DNA from: Candidatus Zixiibacteriota bacterium
GTDB lineage: Bacteria > Zixibacteria > MSB-5A5 > GN15 > FEB-12
Direction of reading: 5' to 3'
DNA: 64,000 nt
Assembly (NCBI GenBank): GCA_035380245.1
Contig: DAOSXA010000001.1
Location: 592,069 to 656,068, forward strand
This document shows positions 41,358 to 50,393 of the stretch, one piece after another. Both the position numbers and the translations under genes were made by a program. Numbering within the stretch: the first letter of the stretch is position 1; every line of letters begins with the position of its first letter. The notes below the pieces were generated by a model that saw only the letters and a program-made list of their open reading frames with translations, made no database searches and was not told where the DNA came from.

Positions 41358-43097
41358 ATGAGCTGGACGCAGAAAACAGCTCAAGCCAAATGGGTCTTAC
41401 CGGAAAAGGTCGATCTCGACCAGGTAACCGCTATCGCTCGGGAAACCGATCTCCCCACGGCAGCGGTAAGGATTCTAATCAATCGGGGAATAGACGAACC
41501 CGAGCGAATTGAAAAATTCCTCGATCCCAAACTCAGTGATCTCAAAGACCCGTTCTCCATGGTCGGCATGAAAGAAGCGGTAGAACGTATCACCAAGGCT
41601 CTCTGGAACAACGAGAAGATGGTGATCTACGGCGACTACGATGTCGATGGAATCACGGCCACTTCCCTGCTCTACATGGTCCTCAACAAGCTCGGCGGCC
41701 AGGTCGGTTTCTACCTGCCCAACCGCCTGCTTGAGGGATACGGCCTGTCCAAGCAGGGAATCGATGAATCACACGAGAAGGGTGTCACCCTGATCATCAC
41801 CGTCGATACCGGCATCACTGCGGTCGAGGAAATCCAATACGCTCGTTCGCTCGGGATGGACGTGATCATCACCGACCATCATGAACCGGGCGTAACGGTT
41901 CCGGCAGCCACAGCGGTGGTTAATCCAAAGCAACCGGAGTGCACCTACGAGGACGAACTGTCCGGCGTCGGGGTGGCGTTCAAACTGGCTCAGGCCCTTT
42001 ACCGCTCATTGCAACAGGATGAGCGCGAGCTGGATGAACATCTGGACCTGGTGGCCCTTGGCACGGCGGCCGATATCGTTCCACTGGTCGGTGAGAACCG
42101 GGTATTCACCAAATTCGGGATCAAACAAATCGCTCGCACTACCAAACCGGGGCTGAAGTCGTTGACTTTCGTCTCCGGGCTGATGGGCAAGGATATCAGC
42201 ACCGGACAGGTGGTGTTCATTCTCGCTCCGCGTATTAACGCCCTCGGACGTTTGGGAGATGCCGGACAGGCCATCCGTTTGCTGTCGACCCGCGATGAAC
42301 GCGTAGCGGCCGAGATTGCCCGCAAACTCGACACCGAGAATAAACGCCGCAAACAGATCGACGAGGATACCCTGCGCGTGGCGCTGCATCAGATCGATGA
42401 GCAGGTCGATCTCAACCATGACAAGGCGATCGTGCTCGCCGGCGAAGGCTGGCATCAGGGAGTGATCGGGATCGTTGCCAGTCGCATCGTCGAGCGATAC
42501 CATTTGCCGACGATCATGATTTCGATCAACGACGGCGAAGGTAAAGGTTCCGCACGATCCATTCCCGGTTTCCACCTGTGTGAGGCGCTGAAGAAATGCG
42601 AGCATCTGCTGATCAAATACGGCGGTCATAAATATGCCGCCGGGCTTTCGATCGAGCAGGACAAGATCGAAGATTTCCGTGAAAGGTTCAAAGAAGTCTC
42701 TCAGGAAAACCTTACCCTCGAAGATATCGCCCCGAAACTGAATATCGATCTGGAAATAGAACTGAGTGATATCGACGATGATTTCATGGATGCGATCGAG
42801 TCGTTCTCGCCGTTCGGTCCGCAAAACATGCGACCGGTCTTTTTGACTCGCAACTGCGAGGTGGTCGGACAGCCGTATACGGTCGGCAACAACCATCTTA
42901 AAATGCGCGTTCGCAAAGGGCACGCCGTGTTCGACGTGATCGGATTCGGTTTCGGCGACTGGGCCCGGCAAATTTCAGCCGAGGGTTGCCTGATCGACAT
43001 CGTCTACGTGGTGGAATACAACACCTACAACGATGTGACAAGAAAGCAGATCCGCCTGAAGGATATCAAGCTGACCGCCGGTTGCATGCCGGCCTGA
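41358..43097 (+). CDS. recJ: Single-stranded-DNA-specific exonuclease RecJ
   Basis: RecJ is a 5'-3' exonuclease acting in recombination, base-excision and mismatch repair. 579 residues from ATG 41358 (TTTGGAGG upstream). The DHH-family motifs are present: YGDYDVDGITATSL (motif I), TVDTGITAVEE (II) and ITDHHEPG (III, the DHH). The ending of the core includes ARINALGRLGDAGQA; the DHHA1 domain follows with the GGHKYAAGLSIEQ motif. An OB fold closes the protein. meaB begins 7 bases later. Confidence 0.95.
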   Translation: MSWTQKTAQAKWVLPEKVDLDQVTAIARETDLPTAAVRILINRGIDEPERIEKFLDPKLSDLKDPFSMVGMKEAVERITKALWNNEKMVIYGDYDVDGITATSLLYMVLNKLGGQVGFYLPNRLLEGYGLSKQGIDESHEKGVTLIITVDTGITAVEEIQYARSLGMDVIITDHHEPGVTVPAATAVVNPKQPECTYEDELSGVGVAFKLAQALYRSLQQDERELDEHLDLVALGTAADIVPLVGENRVFTKFGIKQIARTTKPGLKSLTFVSGLMGKDISTGQVVFILAPRINALGRLGDAGQAIRLLSTRDERVAAEIARKLDTENKRRKQIDEDTLRVALHQIDEQVDLNHDKAIVLAGEGWHQGVIGIVASRIVERYHLPTIMISINDGEGKGSARSIPGFHLCEALKKCEHLLIKYGGHKYAAGLSIEQDKIEDFRERFKEVSQENLTLEDIAPKLNIDLEIELSDIDDDFMDAIESFSPFGPQNMRPVFLTRNCEVVGQPYTVGNNHLKMRVRKGHAVFDVIGFGFGDWARQISAEGCLIDIVYVVEYNTYNDVTRKQIRLKDIKLTAGCMPA

Positions 43098-43104
43098 GAG
43101 AGTT

Positions 43105-44049
43105 ATGGAACTGCTTCAGCGATTTGAAGCCGGTGATATCCGCGCGCTCTCTCGGGTGATTTCTCGTATCGAGGACAGCGACGAAGGGTACCGCGAACTG
43201 CTCGGCGCTCTTTATCGAAAAGCCGGTAAGACGCTCAAGATAGGAATTACCGGCCCACCCGGGGCCGGTAAATCGACTCTGGTCAACTGCCTGGCCCATG
43301 CTTTTCTGGCACGCGGCCAACGAATCGGTATCGTCGCAATCGATCCCTCCTCACCGTTCACCGGCGGTGCCTTGCTCGGTGACCGGGTTCGCATGAATGA
43401 ATTTCCCTCCGACGGTTCGGTTTATTTTCGTTCGATGGCCACCCGTGGCGCCAGCGGCGGTCTTTCACAAGCCACCAATAATGTAACGGTCGTACTCGAT
43501 GCCTTTGGCTTCAACGTGGTGTTGATCGAGACGGTCGGTGTGGGACAAATCGAACTGGACATCGTCGATACCTGCGATGTCACGGTCGTAGCGGTTGTGC
43601 CGGAATCGGGTGACGCGGTCCAGACGCTTAAAGCCGGATTGATGGAAATCGCCCAAATCATGGTCGTCAACAAAGCCGACCGGCCCGGTGCGGAATCGGT
43701 GGTAAACGACTTAAGGCAGACATTCAAACTGCGTAAACCGGCGGAAGGAGACTGGAAAGTCCCGGTAGTGTCAACCGAAGCGGTCTACAACAAAGGGATC
43801 GATCAACTCATGGAGAAGATCGATGCCTTCGTGGAATACGCTACGGTTACCGGGAAGCTGGATCAGCACCGCCGTTCACGGTTGCGCCGTATGATCCTTA
43901 ACATTCTTTCGCATCGTTTCCAGCGCGAGTTTCTCGATCGGGTAGCAGCCGATGTTGGTCTTGATAAAATTATCGACGATGTCTGCCATGGAAAAGCCGA
44001 CCCATACCAGGTGAGCGAACAGCTCTACGAACGCTTCGCGTGTGATTGA
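43105..44049 (+). CDS. meaB: Mutase-associated GTPase MeaB (ArgK family)
   Basis: A P-loop GTPase chaperone that loads and protects the adenosylcobalamin in methylmalonyl- or isobutyryl-CoA mutases. 314 residues: helical N-terminus (1-40), P-loop GPPGAGKS (50-57), switch regions DPSSPFTGGALLGDR and ETVGVGQ, and the base-recognition NKAD. The C-terminal helices allow dimerisation. It leads the acyl-CoA operon and is followed after 370 bases by the first mutase gene, supporting its role as chaperone for one or both mutases in this window. Confidence 0.94.
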   Translation: MELLQRFEAGDIRALSRVISRIEDSDEGYRELLGALYRKAGKTLKIGITGPPGAGKSTLVNCLAHAFLARGQRIGIVAIDPSSPFTGGALLGDRVRMNEFPSDGSVYFRSMATRGASGGLSQATNNVTVVLDAFGFNVVLIETVGVGQIELDIVDTCDVTVVAVVPESGDAVQTLKAGLMEIAQIMVVNKADRPGAESVVNDLRQTFKLRKPAEGDWKVPVVSTEAVYNKGIDQLMEKIDAFVEYATVTGKLDQHRRSRLRRMILNILSHRFQREFLDRVAADVGLDKIIDDVCHGKADPYQVSEQLYERFACD

Positions 44050-44420
44050 GTAATCGGGACCGAGACATCCGCCGTTCTCATGCCATCAAATCAGAGCATC
44101 CACCACCGGGCGATACGAGGTCGCCCGCGAGGTGTCGTTTATCGTGTAGCGGTGTGATTTGTCGCCGTCGGGAATTGTCAGAGAATCGGTCAAACGAATT
44201 ATAAAAACGGACGACATATCACCACACCGGTACGATTCAAAGCACCGAACGACCACAAAGCCGAGCCGTTCTATCCTGTAATAAACCGGCCACCTGCGTC
44301 AACCCCTTGAGTTCCATGCGATTGACCTGTTGTATCTGATGTCGATTTTATATCCCCCGGCTTGCGCAAAAAGCCCGTATTGGTTATTATTGAAGCTGTT
44401 TCACAAAACGGAGATATATC
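44050..44420. other. Intergenic gap before the first mutase gene
   Basis: About 370 bases with no gene. I looked for a cobalamin riboswitch (B12 box, long-range stems) and did not find one. A local palindrome CGGGCGATACGAGGTCGCCCG is at about 44107-44127. Promoter elements are not clear. Confidence 0.5.
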
Positions 44421-46118
44421 GTGTTTGTTAAATCTTTTTTAGACAAGCTGAAAGCACGCCTCGTCGACTGGGACAAGATCGCCGAGAAGACGCGTCATAA
44501 AAAATCAAAACCTCGTTTTTTCACCGTATCCGGCGTCGATATTGACGAGCTCTACGGCCCCGACAAAATCGCCGGCGCGGACAATGAAAATTATTTCTGG
44601 GACCATATCGGTCTTCCGGGCGAATATCCCTACACGCGCGGCGTGCATCATACCATGTACCGCACGCGGCTCTGGACGATGCGTCAGTTCGCCGGTATGG
44701 GGACACCTCGCCAGACCAACGAACGTTTTCACTATCTGCTCAAAGCCGGCGGCACCGGTCTTTCGACCGCGTTCGACCTGCCGACGCTGATGGGTTACGA
44801 TTCGGATCATACTCGTTCACTCGGTGAAGTGGGCAAATGCGGTGTGGCGGTCGACACTTTGGCCGACATGGAGATAATTTTCGACAAAATCGATCTGAGT
44901 CAGGTTTCGACCTCGATGACCATCAACTCCCCTGCTTCGATTTTACTGGCTATGTATCTGTGCGTCGCCGAGAAGCAGGGAGTACCGTTCGATAAGGTTC
45001 GGGGTACGCTGCAGAACGATATCCTGAAAGAATACATCGCGCAGAAAGAGTTCATCTATCCGCCGTGGCCGTCGATTCGGTTGATCACGGATATGATGGA
45101 TTACTGCTCGAAAAACGTCCCGCAGTGGAACACGATTTCCATCAGCGGTTATCACATCCGCGAGGCGGGAGCAACCGCCGTGCAGGAGCTGGCCTTTACC
45201 CTGGCCGACGGCTTCCAGTACATCGAGTCGGCGATCAAGGCGGGACAGGATGTGGATGAGTTCGCGCCGCGCCTGTCGTTCTTCTTCAACGCCCACAGCG
45301 ATTTCTTCGAAGAGATTGCCAAATACCGCGCCGCGCGCCGCATCTACGCCAAGCGGATGAAGAACAAGTACGGCGCCAAGAACCCACGCTCCTGGCTGCT
45401 CCGCTTCCACACCCAGACGGCCGGTTGCTCGCTCACGGCGCAACAGCCGGAGAACAACATCGTCCGCGTCGCCCTGCAGGCGATGTCCGGCGTGCTGGGC
45501 GGAACGCAGTCGCTGCACACCAACTCGATGGATGAAACGCTGGCGCTGCCGTCGGAGAAAGCGGTCAAGATCGCCCTGCGGACGCAACAGATTATCGCCC
45601 ATGAAACCGGCGTGCCGAACACGGTCGACCCGCTCGGCGGTTCGTATTTCGTCGAGGCGCTGACCGACCAGATGGAAGCCGAAGCCGAGAAGTATTTCGA
45701 AGAAATCGATCGGCGCGGCGGCGTGGTGCCGTGCATCGAGGAAGGGTATTTGCAGCGTGAGATCGCCAAGGCCGCGTACGCCTTCCAGCAGGAGATCGAA
45801 GAAAAACAGCGGATAATAGTCGGTGTCAACGACTACGTCGATGAGGACGAGGAAGTCGACATCCCGATTCTTCGCATCGACCGCGAGGTCGAGCAGGAGC
45901 AATGCACCTTCGTGAAGAAGATTCGGGCTGAGCGCGACAACGAGAAAGTCAAACAGACACTGGAAAACCTGCGCCAAGTGGCGAAGGGGGACGGCAACAC
46001 GTTCGAGGCGATCCTTGAGTGCAGCCGGGTTTATACGAGTCTGGGTGAGATGTGCGATGTCCTGCGTGAGGAGTGGGGCGAGTACGTGGAGCCGCCGTCG
46101 GCCATGGTGGCGTCGTAA
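44421..46118 (+). CDS. icmA: B12-dependent acyl-CoA mutase large subunit, isobutyryl-CoA mutase type
   Basis: 565 residues, a TIM-barrel substrate domain without the B12-binding domain. The family is clear (STSMTINSPASILLAMYLC, SISGYHIREAGATAVQELAF, GGTQSLHTNSMDE). The two residues that decide the substrate are Phe90 (MRQFAG) and Gln208 (KEYIAQKE). These replace Tyr89 and Arg207 of methylmalonyl-CoA mutase, as in isobutyryl-CoA mutase (Phe80 and Gln198). The likely reaction is isobutyryl-CoA to n-butyryl-CoA. The B12 subunit follows after 118 bases and MeaB precedes it. Automated annotation would probably say methylmalonyl-CoA mutase. Confidence 0.85.
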   Translation: MFVKSFLDKLKARLVDWDKIAEKTRHKKSKPRFFTVSGVDIDELYGPDKIAGADNENYFWDHIGLPGEYPYTRGVHHTMYRTRLWTMRQFAGMGTPRQTNERFHYLLKAGGTGLSTAFDLPTLMGYDSDHTRSLGEVGKCGVAVDTLADMEIIFDKIDLSQVSTSMTINSPASILLAMYLCVAEKQGVPFDKVRGTLQNDILKEYIAQKEFIYPPWPSIRLITDMMDYCSKNVPQWNTISISGYHIREAGATAVQELAFTLADGFQYIESAIKAGQDVDEFAPRLSFFFNAHSDFFEEIAKYRAARRIYAKRMKNKYGAKNPRSWLLRFHTQTAGCSLTAQQPENNIVRVALQAMSGVLGGTQSLHTNSMDETLALPSEKAVKIALRTQQIIAHETGVPNTVDPLGGSYFVEALTDQMEAEAEKYFEEIDRRGGVVPCIEEGYLQREIAKAAYAFQQEIEEKQRIIVGVNDYVDEDEEVDIPILRIDREVEQEQCTFVKKIRAERDNEKVKQTLENLRQVAKGDGNTFEAILECSRVYTSLGEMCDVLREEWGEYVEPPSAMVAS

Positions 46119-46137
46119 GGGGCTGCTCTTATCCTCG

Positions 46138-46193
46138 TAGGTCGGGTTCCAGAGTGAGCGAAGTCGCCGACGAGCGAGCGCAGAAACCCGACG
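46138..46193. repeat. Dispersed repeat R4, copy 2
   Basis: Begins TAGGTCGGGTTCC, contains AGTGAGCG and ends CAGAAACCCGACGAGG. Related to 1855-1910. It sits inside the operon between the two mutase subunit genes. Confidence 0.65.
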
Positions 46194-46236
46194 AGGTTGA
46201 TAAGAAGATTAAGAATAGGAATTTCGGATAGAGACA

Positions 46237-46641
46237 ATGGCAGAAAAAATCAGAGTTTTGCTGGCTAAACCGGGTCTCGACGGCCACGACCGCGGCATCA
46301 AAGTGATCGCGGCGGCGTTCCGCGACGCCGGGTTCGAGGTGATCTACACCGGCCTGCGCCAGACGCCGCAGATGATCGTCGACGCGGCGATTCAGGAGGA
46401 TGTCGACGCGGTCGGCGTGTCGATCCTCTCCGGGGCGCACATGACCCTCTTCCCCGCCATCCTCGACGAGCTCAAGTCGCGCGATGCCGGCGATATCATT
46501 TTGTTCGGCGGCGGCATTATCCCCGAGGAAGACAAGGCGGAGTTGGAAAAGCTCGGTATAGCCAAGGTGTTCACGCCCGGCGCTCCGACCGAAGAGGCGA
46601 TCGAGTTTTTGCGCCAGGCGGTGGCGGCCAAAAAGGGCTGA
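46237..46641 (+). CDS. B12-binding small subunit of acyl-CoA mutase
   Basis: 134 residues, a stand-alone cobalamin-binding Rossmann-like domain. The signature DxHxxG is GLDGHDRG (Asp15, His17, Gly20), where His17 is the lower axial ligand of base-off B12. SILSGAHM and GGGIIPEED complete the B12 site. It must dock to a large subunit. It lies next to the isobutyryl-type large subunit, but the methylmalonyl-type large subunit at 52.4 kb also lacks this domain, so one small subunit may serve both enzymes. Confidence 0.93.
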   Translation: MAEKIRVLLAKPGLDGHDRGIKVIAAAFRDAGFEVIYTGLRQTPQMIVDAAIQEDVDAVGVSILSGAHMTLFPAILDELKSRDAGDIILFGGGIIPEEDKAELEKLGIAKVFTPGAPTEEAIEFLRQAVAAKKG

Positions 46642-46692
46642 TTCGGTCGGGGCGACACAAGGCCGCCCCCTACGCGAGGTTGGAAATCCAGA

Positions 46693-46723
46693 ACGCGTAG
46701 CGGCGGGGCTTGACTCCGCCGCC
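46693..46723. repeat. Dispersed repeat R1, copy 3
   Basis: ACGCGTAGCGGCGGGGCTTG followed by ACTCCGCCGCC; the core only. It lies within the acyl-CoA operon in the gap before the dehydrogenase gene. Confidence 0.75.
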
Positions 46724-46824
46724 AACGCCCCCTACGCGGATTGGCACGACACTCAAGCCGAATAAAACGAACATAGAAGAAAAAAAACGACAACTTACAA
46801 GCATAGGACCCTTTTGGAGGTATC

Positions 46825-47967
46825 ATGGAAAAGAATATCGATCCCCGCCAGCAGGCGGTCAGGGACGAGGTAAAAGCGTTTGCTGAAAAGGAAATTTATC
46901 CGATTTCCGAAGAGCTGGATCGCATGCCCGAACCGCGCAAATTCCCGCGCGAACTTTATCGTAAAATCGGCCAGGCCGGATTTATCGGCTATTGCATGCC
47001 CAAGGAACTGGGCGGCCAGGGCAAGTCGCACCTGGAGTATATTACGCTGGTCGAAGAGCTCTGTTATCACGATGCCGGCGTGGGCCTACTGTGCGCCGTA
47101 GCCGAACTGGCTACCGCCCCGATTATCAATTTCGGCAACGAAGAACAGAAAAAGAAATACGTGCCGAAGTGCGCCGCCGGTGAAATCGTTCCGGCGTTTG
47201 TGCTGACCGAACCGGAAGCCGGCTCCGACGCCGCCAACCAGAAGACCGAAGCGGTCGAGACCGGCGACGGTTTCGTGCTCAACGGCGAGAAGATTTTCAT
47301 CATGCACGGCGACGCGGCCGACCTGGGCGTGGTGTTCTGCAAGGTCAAGGATCAGCCCAAGCTCTCCGCGATCCTGGTCGAGACCGACCAGCCGGGCTGG
47401 AAGGCCCGTACGTTGAAGAACAAGATGGGCATGCGCGCCGCGACCACCGGCGGGATTCACCTGACCGACGTCAAAGCCCCCAGGGAGAACCTGATGGGCG
47501 AGTTCGGCAAAGGCTTCCGTTATGCCATGATGACGCTCGACTCGGCCCGTATCGGCGTGGCTGCGCAGGGTGTCGGTATTGCGCAGCGGGCGCTCGATGA
47601 GTCGGTCGCATACTCCAAGAAACGTATCGCGTTCGGCGCTCCGATCGCCAAGCTCCAGGCGATTCAGTGGATGATCGCCGACATGGCGGTTCGTCTCGAA
47701 GCGGCTCGCGGCCTCTGCTACAAAGCGGTCGGCATGCAGGATCGCGGCGAGAAATTCAGTGTGCTCGCGGCCATGGCCAAGTTGTACTGCTCCGAAACGG
47801 CCAATTTCTGCGTTGATCGCGCTATGCAGATTCACGCCGGTTACGGTTATATCGGCGAGTTCTCGCAGATCGAAAAACTGTATCGCGACCAGCGCGTGCT
47901 GGAGATCTACGAAGGCACCTCGGAGGTCCAGCGCCTGGTTATTGCCGGCAACGTCATCGGACACTGA
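46825..47967 (+). CDS. Acyl-CoA dehydrogenase
   Basis: A FAD enzyme that forms the 2,3-double bond of acyl-CoAs. 380 residues with the three-domain fold: a helical N-domain, a beta domain (FVLTEPEAGSDAANQK, FIMHGDAADLGVVFC) and a C-terminal helical domain. RDQRVLEIYEGTSEVQRLVI contains the catalytic Glu at the position used by short- and medium-chain enzymes. GGAGG precedes ATG. Position right after the isobutyryl-type mutase suggests butyryl-CoA or isobutyryl-CoA as substrate; this is inference. Confidence 0.92.
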   Translation: MEKNIDPRQQAVRDEVKAFAEKEIYPISEELDRMPEPRKFPRELYRKIGQAGFIGYCMPKELGGQGKSHLEYITLVEELCYHDAGVGLLCAVAELATAPIINFGNEEQKKKYVPKCAAGEIVPAFVLTEPEAGSDAANQKTEAVETGDGFVLNGEKIFIMHGDAADLGVVFCKVKDQPKLSAILVETDQPGWKARTLKNKMGMRAATTGGIHLTDVKAPRENLMGEFGKGFRYAMMTLDSARIGVAAQGVGIAQRALDESVAYSKKRIAFGAPIAKLQAIQWMIADMAVRLEAARGLCYKAVGMQDRGEKFSVLAAMAKLYCSETANFCVDRAMQIHAGYGYIGEFSQIEKLYRDQRVLEIYEGTSEVQRLVIAGNVIGH

Positions 47968-48806
47968 TGAGGTTCGGCGAGTTTACAATCAACACCTTCG
48001 TCGAGCAACGTTTCAAGCTCGACGGAGGTGCCATGTTCGGCGTCATTCCTAAGAAAATCTGGCAGCGGTTGATCGAAGCGGACGAGGACAACCTCATCCC
48101 GATGGTCACCAATTTGTTCGTTCTCAAAGCTCACGGCAAGAACATGCTGTTCGACGCCGGGCTCGGCGACAGCCTTTCGGACAAAGAGAAGAAGATCTAC
48201 GGCACCAGGGGCGAGTCACAACTGGAAGCAGGTCTGGCGAGGCTCGGTCTTAATCCGGAGGATATCGATTACGTGCTGTTGACCCATCTTCATACCGACC
48301 ATGCCGCCGGGGCGGTTAAGAAAATAAAGGAGGAGTTCGTACCGCGTTTCCCTAACGCCCTTTATTACCTCAGTCGCACCGAATTCGATCTGGCCATGAC
48401 GCCGGACGAACGCACCGCCGCCGTTTATATTCCGGAACGACTAAAAGCACTCAAACGAAGCGGGCAGGTACATTTCGTCGAGTGTGACAGTCAACTTTTC
48501 CCCGGCATCCGGGCGCTGTTTACCGGCGGGCACACCAGGGGACATTACGCGCTCGAAATCACATCGGGCGACACCTCGGTTTTCTATTACGCCGACATCT
48601 ATTGCACTACGGCTCATCTCAAGGTTCCTTACGTTCCCGGCACCGACCTTTACCCGGTCGAAACGATGCGCATCAAACGCGCCACGCTGCCGAGGATCGT
48701 GAATCACAACGTCGTCATGGCTTTCGACCACGACGTCAATTACCCGCTGGCTCGGATAACCGACCGCGGCGACGGCCTAAAAATCGAACCGGTCACAGGT
48801 GACTAA
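47967..48806 (+). CDS. Metallo-beta-lactamase-fold hydrolase
   Basis: 279 residues. The dinuclear metal motif is THLHTDHAAG (His107, His109, Asp111, His112), with a further His in TGGHTRGHYAL and Asp in YADIYCT. It is soluble, with no signal peptide. ATG overlaps the dehydrogenase stop by one base, so the two are translationally coupled, pointing to a thioesterase or lactonase role in the same acyl-CoA pathway. Quorum-quenching lactonase-like relatives have similar motifs, so the substrate stays open. Confidence 0.88.
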   Translation: MRFGEFTINTFVEQRFKLDGGAMFGVIPKKIWQRLIEADEDNLIPMVTNLFVLKAHGKNMLFDAGLGDSLSDKEKKIYGTRGESQLEAGLARLGLNPEDIDYVLLTHLHTDHAAGAVKKIKEEFVPRFPNALYYLSRTEFDLAMTPDERTAAVYIPERLKALKRSGQVHFVECDSQLFPGIRALFTGGHTRGHYALEITSGDTSVFYYADIYCTTAHLKVPYVPGTDLYPVETMRIKRATLPRIVNHNVVMAFDHDVNYPLARITDRGDGLKIEPVTGD

Positions 48807-48828
48807 CGCATAAGACAGGATAGGATAC

Positions 48829-50379
48829 GTGTCACACCAGGACAAATTGGACCGCCTCGAAAAACTACGCGCCGAGAGCAAGCTCGGCGGCGGACAAAAA
48901 CGAATAGACGCCCAGCACGCCAAGGGCAAACTGACCGCTCGCGAGCGGATCGAACTCCTGGTCGATGAAAACTCCTTCGAGGAATTCGATCCGTTCGTCG
49001 TTCATCGTTCTTCGGATTTCGGTCTGGATCAGCAGAAATTTCTCGGTGACGGTGTCGTAACCGGATGCGGTGCGATCAACGGTCGCAAGGTGTTTCTCTT
49101 CTCGCAGGATTTCACCGTCTTCGGCGGCTCGCTTTCCGAGGCGCACGCCGAAAAAATCTGCAAGATCATGAAAATGGCGATGAAAGTCGGCGCTCCGGTG
49201 ATCGGTCTCAACGATTCCGGCGGTGCCCGCATTCAGGAGGGAGTGGTGTCGCTCGGCGGCTATGCCGATATTTTTCTGCTCAACACGCTCGCCTCGGGAG
49301 TGGTACCACAAATCTCAGTCGTTCTCGGCCCCTGCGCGGGCGGCGCCGTGTATAGCCCGGCGATTACCGATTTCATCCTCATGACCAAGGGGACCTCGTA
49401 TATGTTCGTGACCGGGCCCAACGTGGTCAAAACCGTAACGCACGAGGAAGTAACCTCCGAGGAACTGGGCGGGGCGGACACCCATGCCTCCAAATCCGGC
49501 GTGGCTCATTGGGCCTGTGAGAACGAGGCCGATGCGGTTGCCAAACTCAAACAACTCCTGCGTTACATCCCTCAAAACAATCTCGAGGATCCTCCCCGGG
49601 TCGAATGCACTGACGCTTTCGAGCGCCAGGACGAGGAGTTGAACAGCATTGTCCCCGATAATCCAAATCAGCCTTACGACATCAAAGACGTCATCGAGCG
49701 TATTGTCGACGGCGGTTCGTTTTTTGAAGTGCACGCCGACTATGCCCCGAGTATCGTGGTCGGATTCGCGCATCTTGGCGGTCGTTCGATCGGTGTGATC
49801 GCCAACCAGCCGGCCGTTATGGCGGGTGTTCTCGATATCAGCTCATCGCTCAAAGGGGCACGGTTCATTCGTTTCTGCGATGCTTTCAACATTCCGCTAC
49901 TGACCTTCGAGGATGTCCCCGGCTTCCTGCCCGGCACCGACCAGGAACACGGCGGGATTATCAAACACGGCGCGAAACTACTCTATGCCTATTGTGAAGC
50001 GACCGTACCGAAAGTGACCGTGATCACCCGCAAGGCCTACGGCGGGGCATACGACGTGATGAATTCCAAACACGTTCGCGGCGACATGAACTATGCCTGG
50101 CCAACCGCCGAAATCGCGGTGATGGGCCCCAAGGGAGCGGCGGAAATCATCTTCAAAAAAGATATTGCGGCCGCTTCGAATCCCGGAGCGGAACTTCAGA
50201 AAAAGACCGATGAGTTTACCGAAATGTTCGCGCATCCTTATATTGCCGCCGGGCGCGGTTATGTCGATGATGTGATCGAGCCGAAAACCACACGGCCGCG
50301 TTTGATTCGAGCGTTCCAGATGCTTGAGACCAAAAGCGATTCGAATCCGCCCAAAAAACACGGCAACATTCCCTTGTAA
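48829..50379 (+). CDS. Acyl-CoA carboxylase carboxyltransferase subunit (PccB-like)
   Basis: It transfers CO2 from carboxybiotin to propionyl-CoA, giving methylmalonyl-CoA. 516 residues from GTG 48829 (AGGATA upstream). Two crotonase-like halves are present: the N-half with GGARIQEGVVSLGGYADIFL and GPCAGGAVYSPAITDF, the C-half with FEDVPGFLPGTDQEHGGIIK and RKAYGGAYDVMNSKH. These match PccB/MmdA, not AccA/AccD. It lies beside biotin carboxylase, biotin carrier, mutase and epimerase genes, consistent with propionyl-CoA carboxylase. A decarboxylating pump is less likely because no membrane beta subunit is present. Confidence 0.93.
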   Translation: MSHQDKLDRLEKLRAESKLGGGQKRIDAQHAKGKLTARERIELLVDENSFEEFDPFVVHRSSDFGLDQQKFLGDGVVTGCGAINGRKVFLFSQDFTVFGGSLSEAHAEKICKIMKMAMKVGAPVIGLNDSGGARIQEGVVSLGGYADIFLLNTLASGVVPQISVVLGPCAGGAVYSPAITDFILMTKGTSYMFVTGPNVVKTVTHEEVTSEELGGADTHASKSGVAHWACENEADAVAKLKQLLRYIPQNNLEDPPRVECTDAFERQDEELNSIVPDNPNQPYDIKDVIERIVDGGSFFEVHADYAPSIVVGFAHLGGRSIGVIANQPAVMAGVLDISSSLKGARFIRFCDAFNIPLLTFEDVPGFLPGTDQEHGGIIKHGAKLLYAYCEATVPKVTVITRKAYGGAYDVMNSKHVRGDMNYAWPTAEIAVMGPKGAAEIIFKKDIAAASNPGAELQKKTDEFTEMFAHPYIAAGRGYVDDVIEPKTTRPRLIRAFQMLETKSDSNPPKKHGNIPL

Positions 50380-50393
50380 CCGGTCCGGAGTTT

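Noticed and set aside
44050..44420. Cobalamin riboswitch before the mutase gene.
   Set aside because: No B12 box or the conserved helices could be found on the plus strand.
44943..45977. A 344-codon open frame opposite the first mutase gene.
   Set aside because: Antisense shadow of the mutase TIM barrel; no start signal and no recognisable domain.
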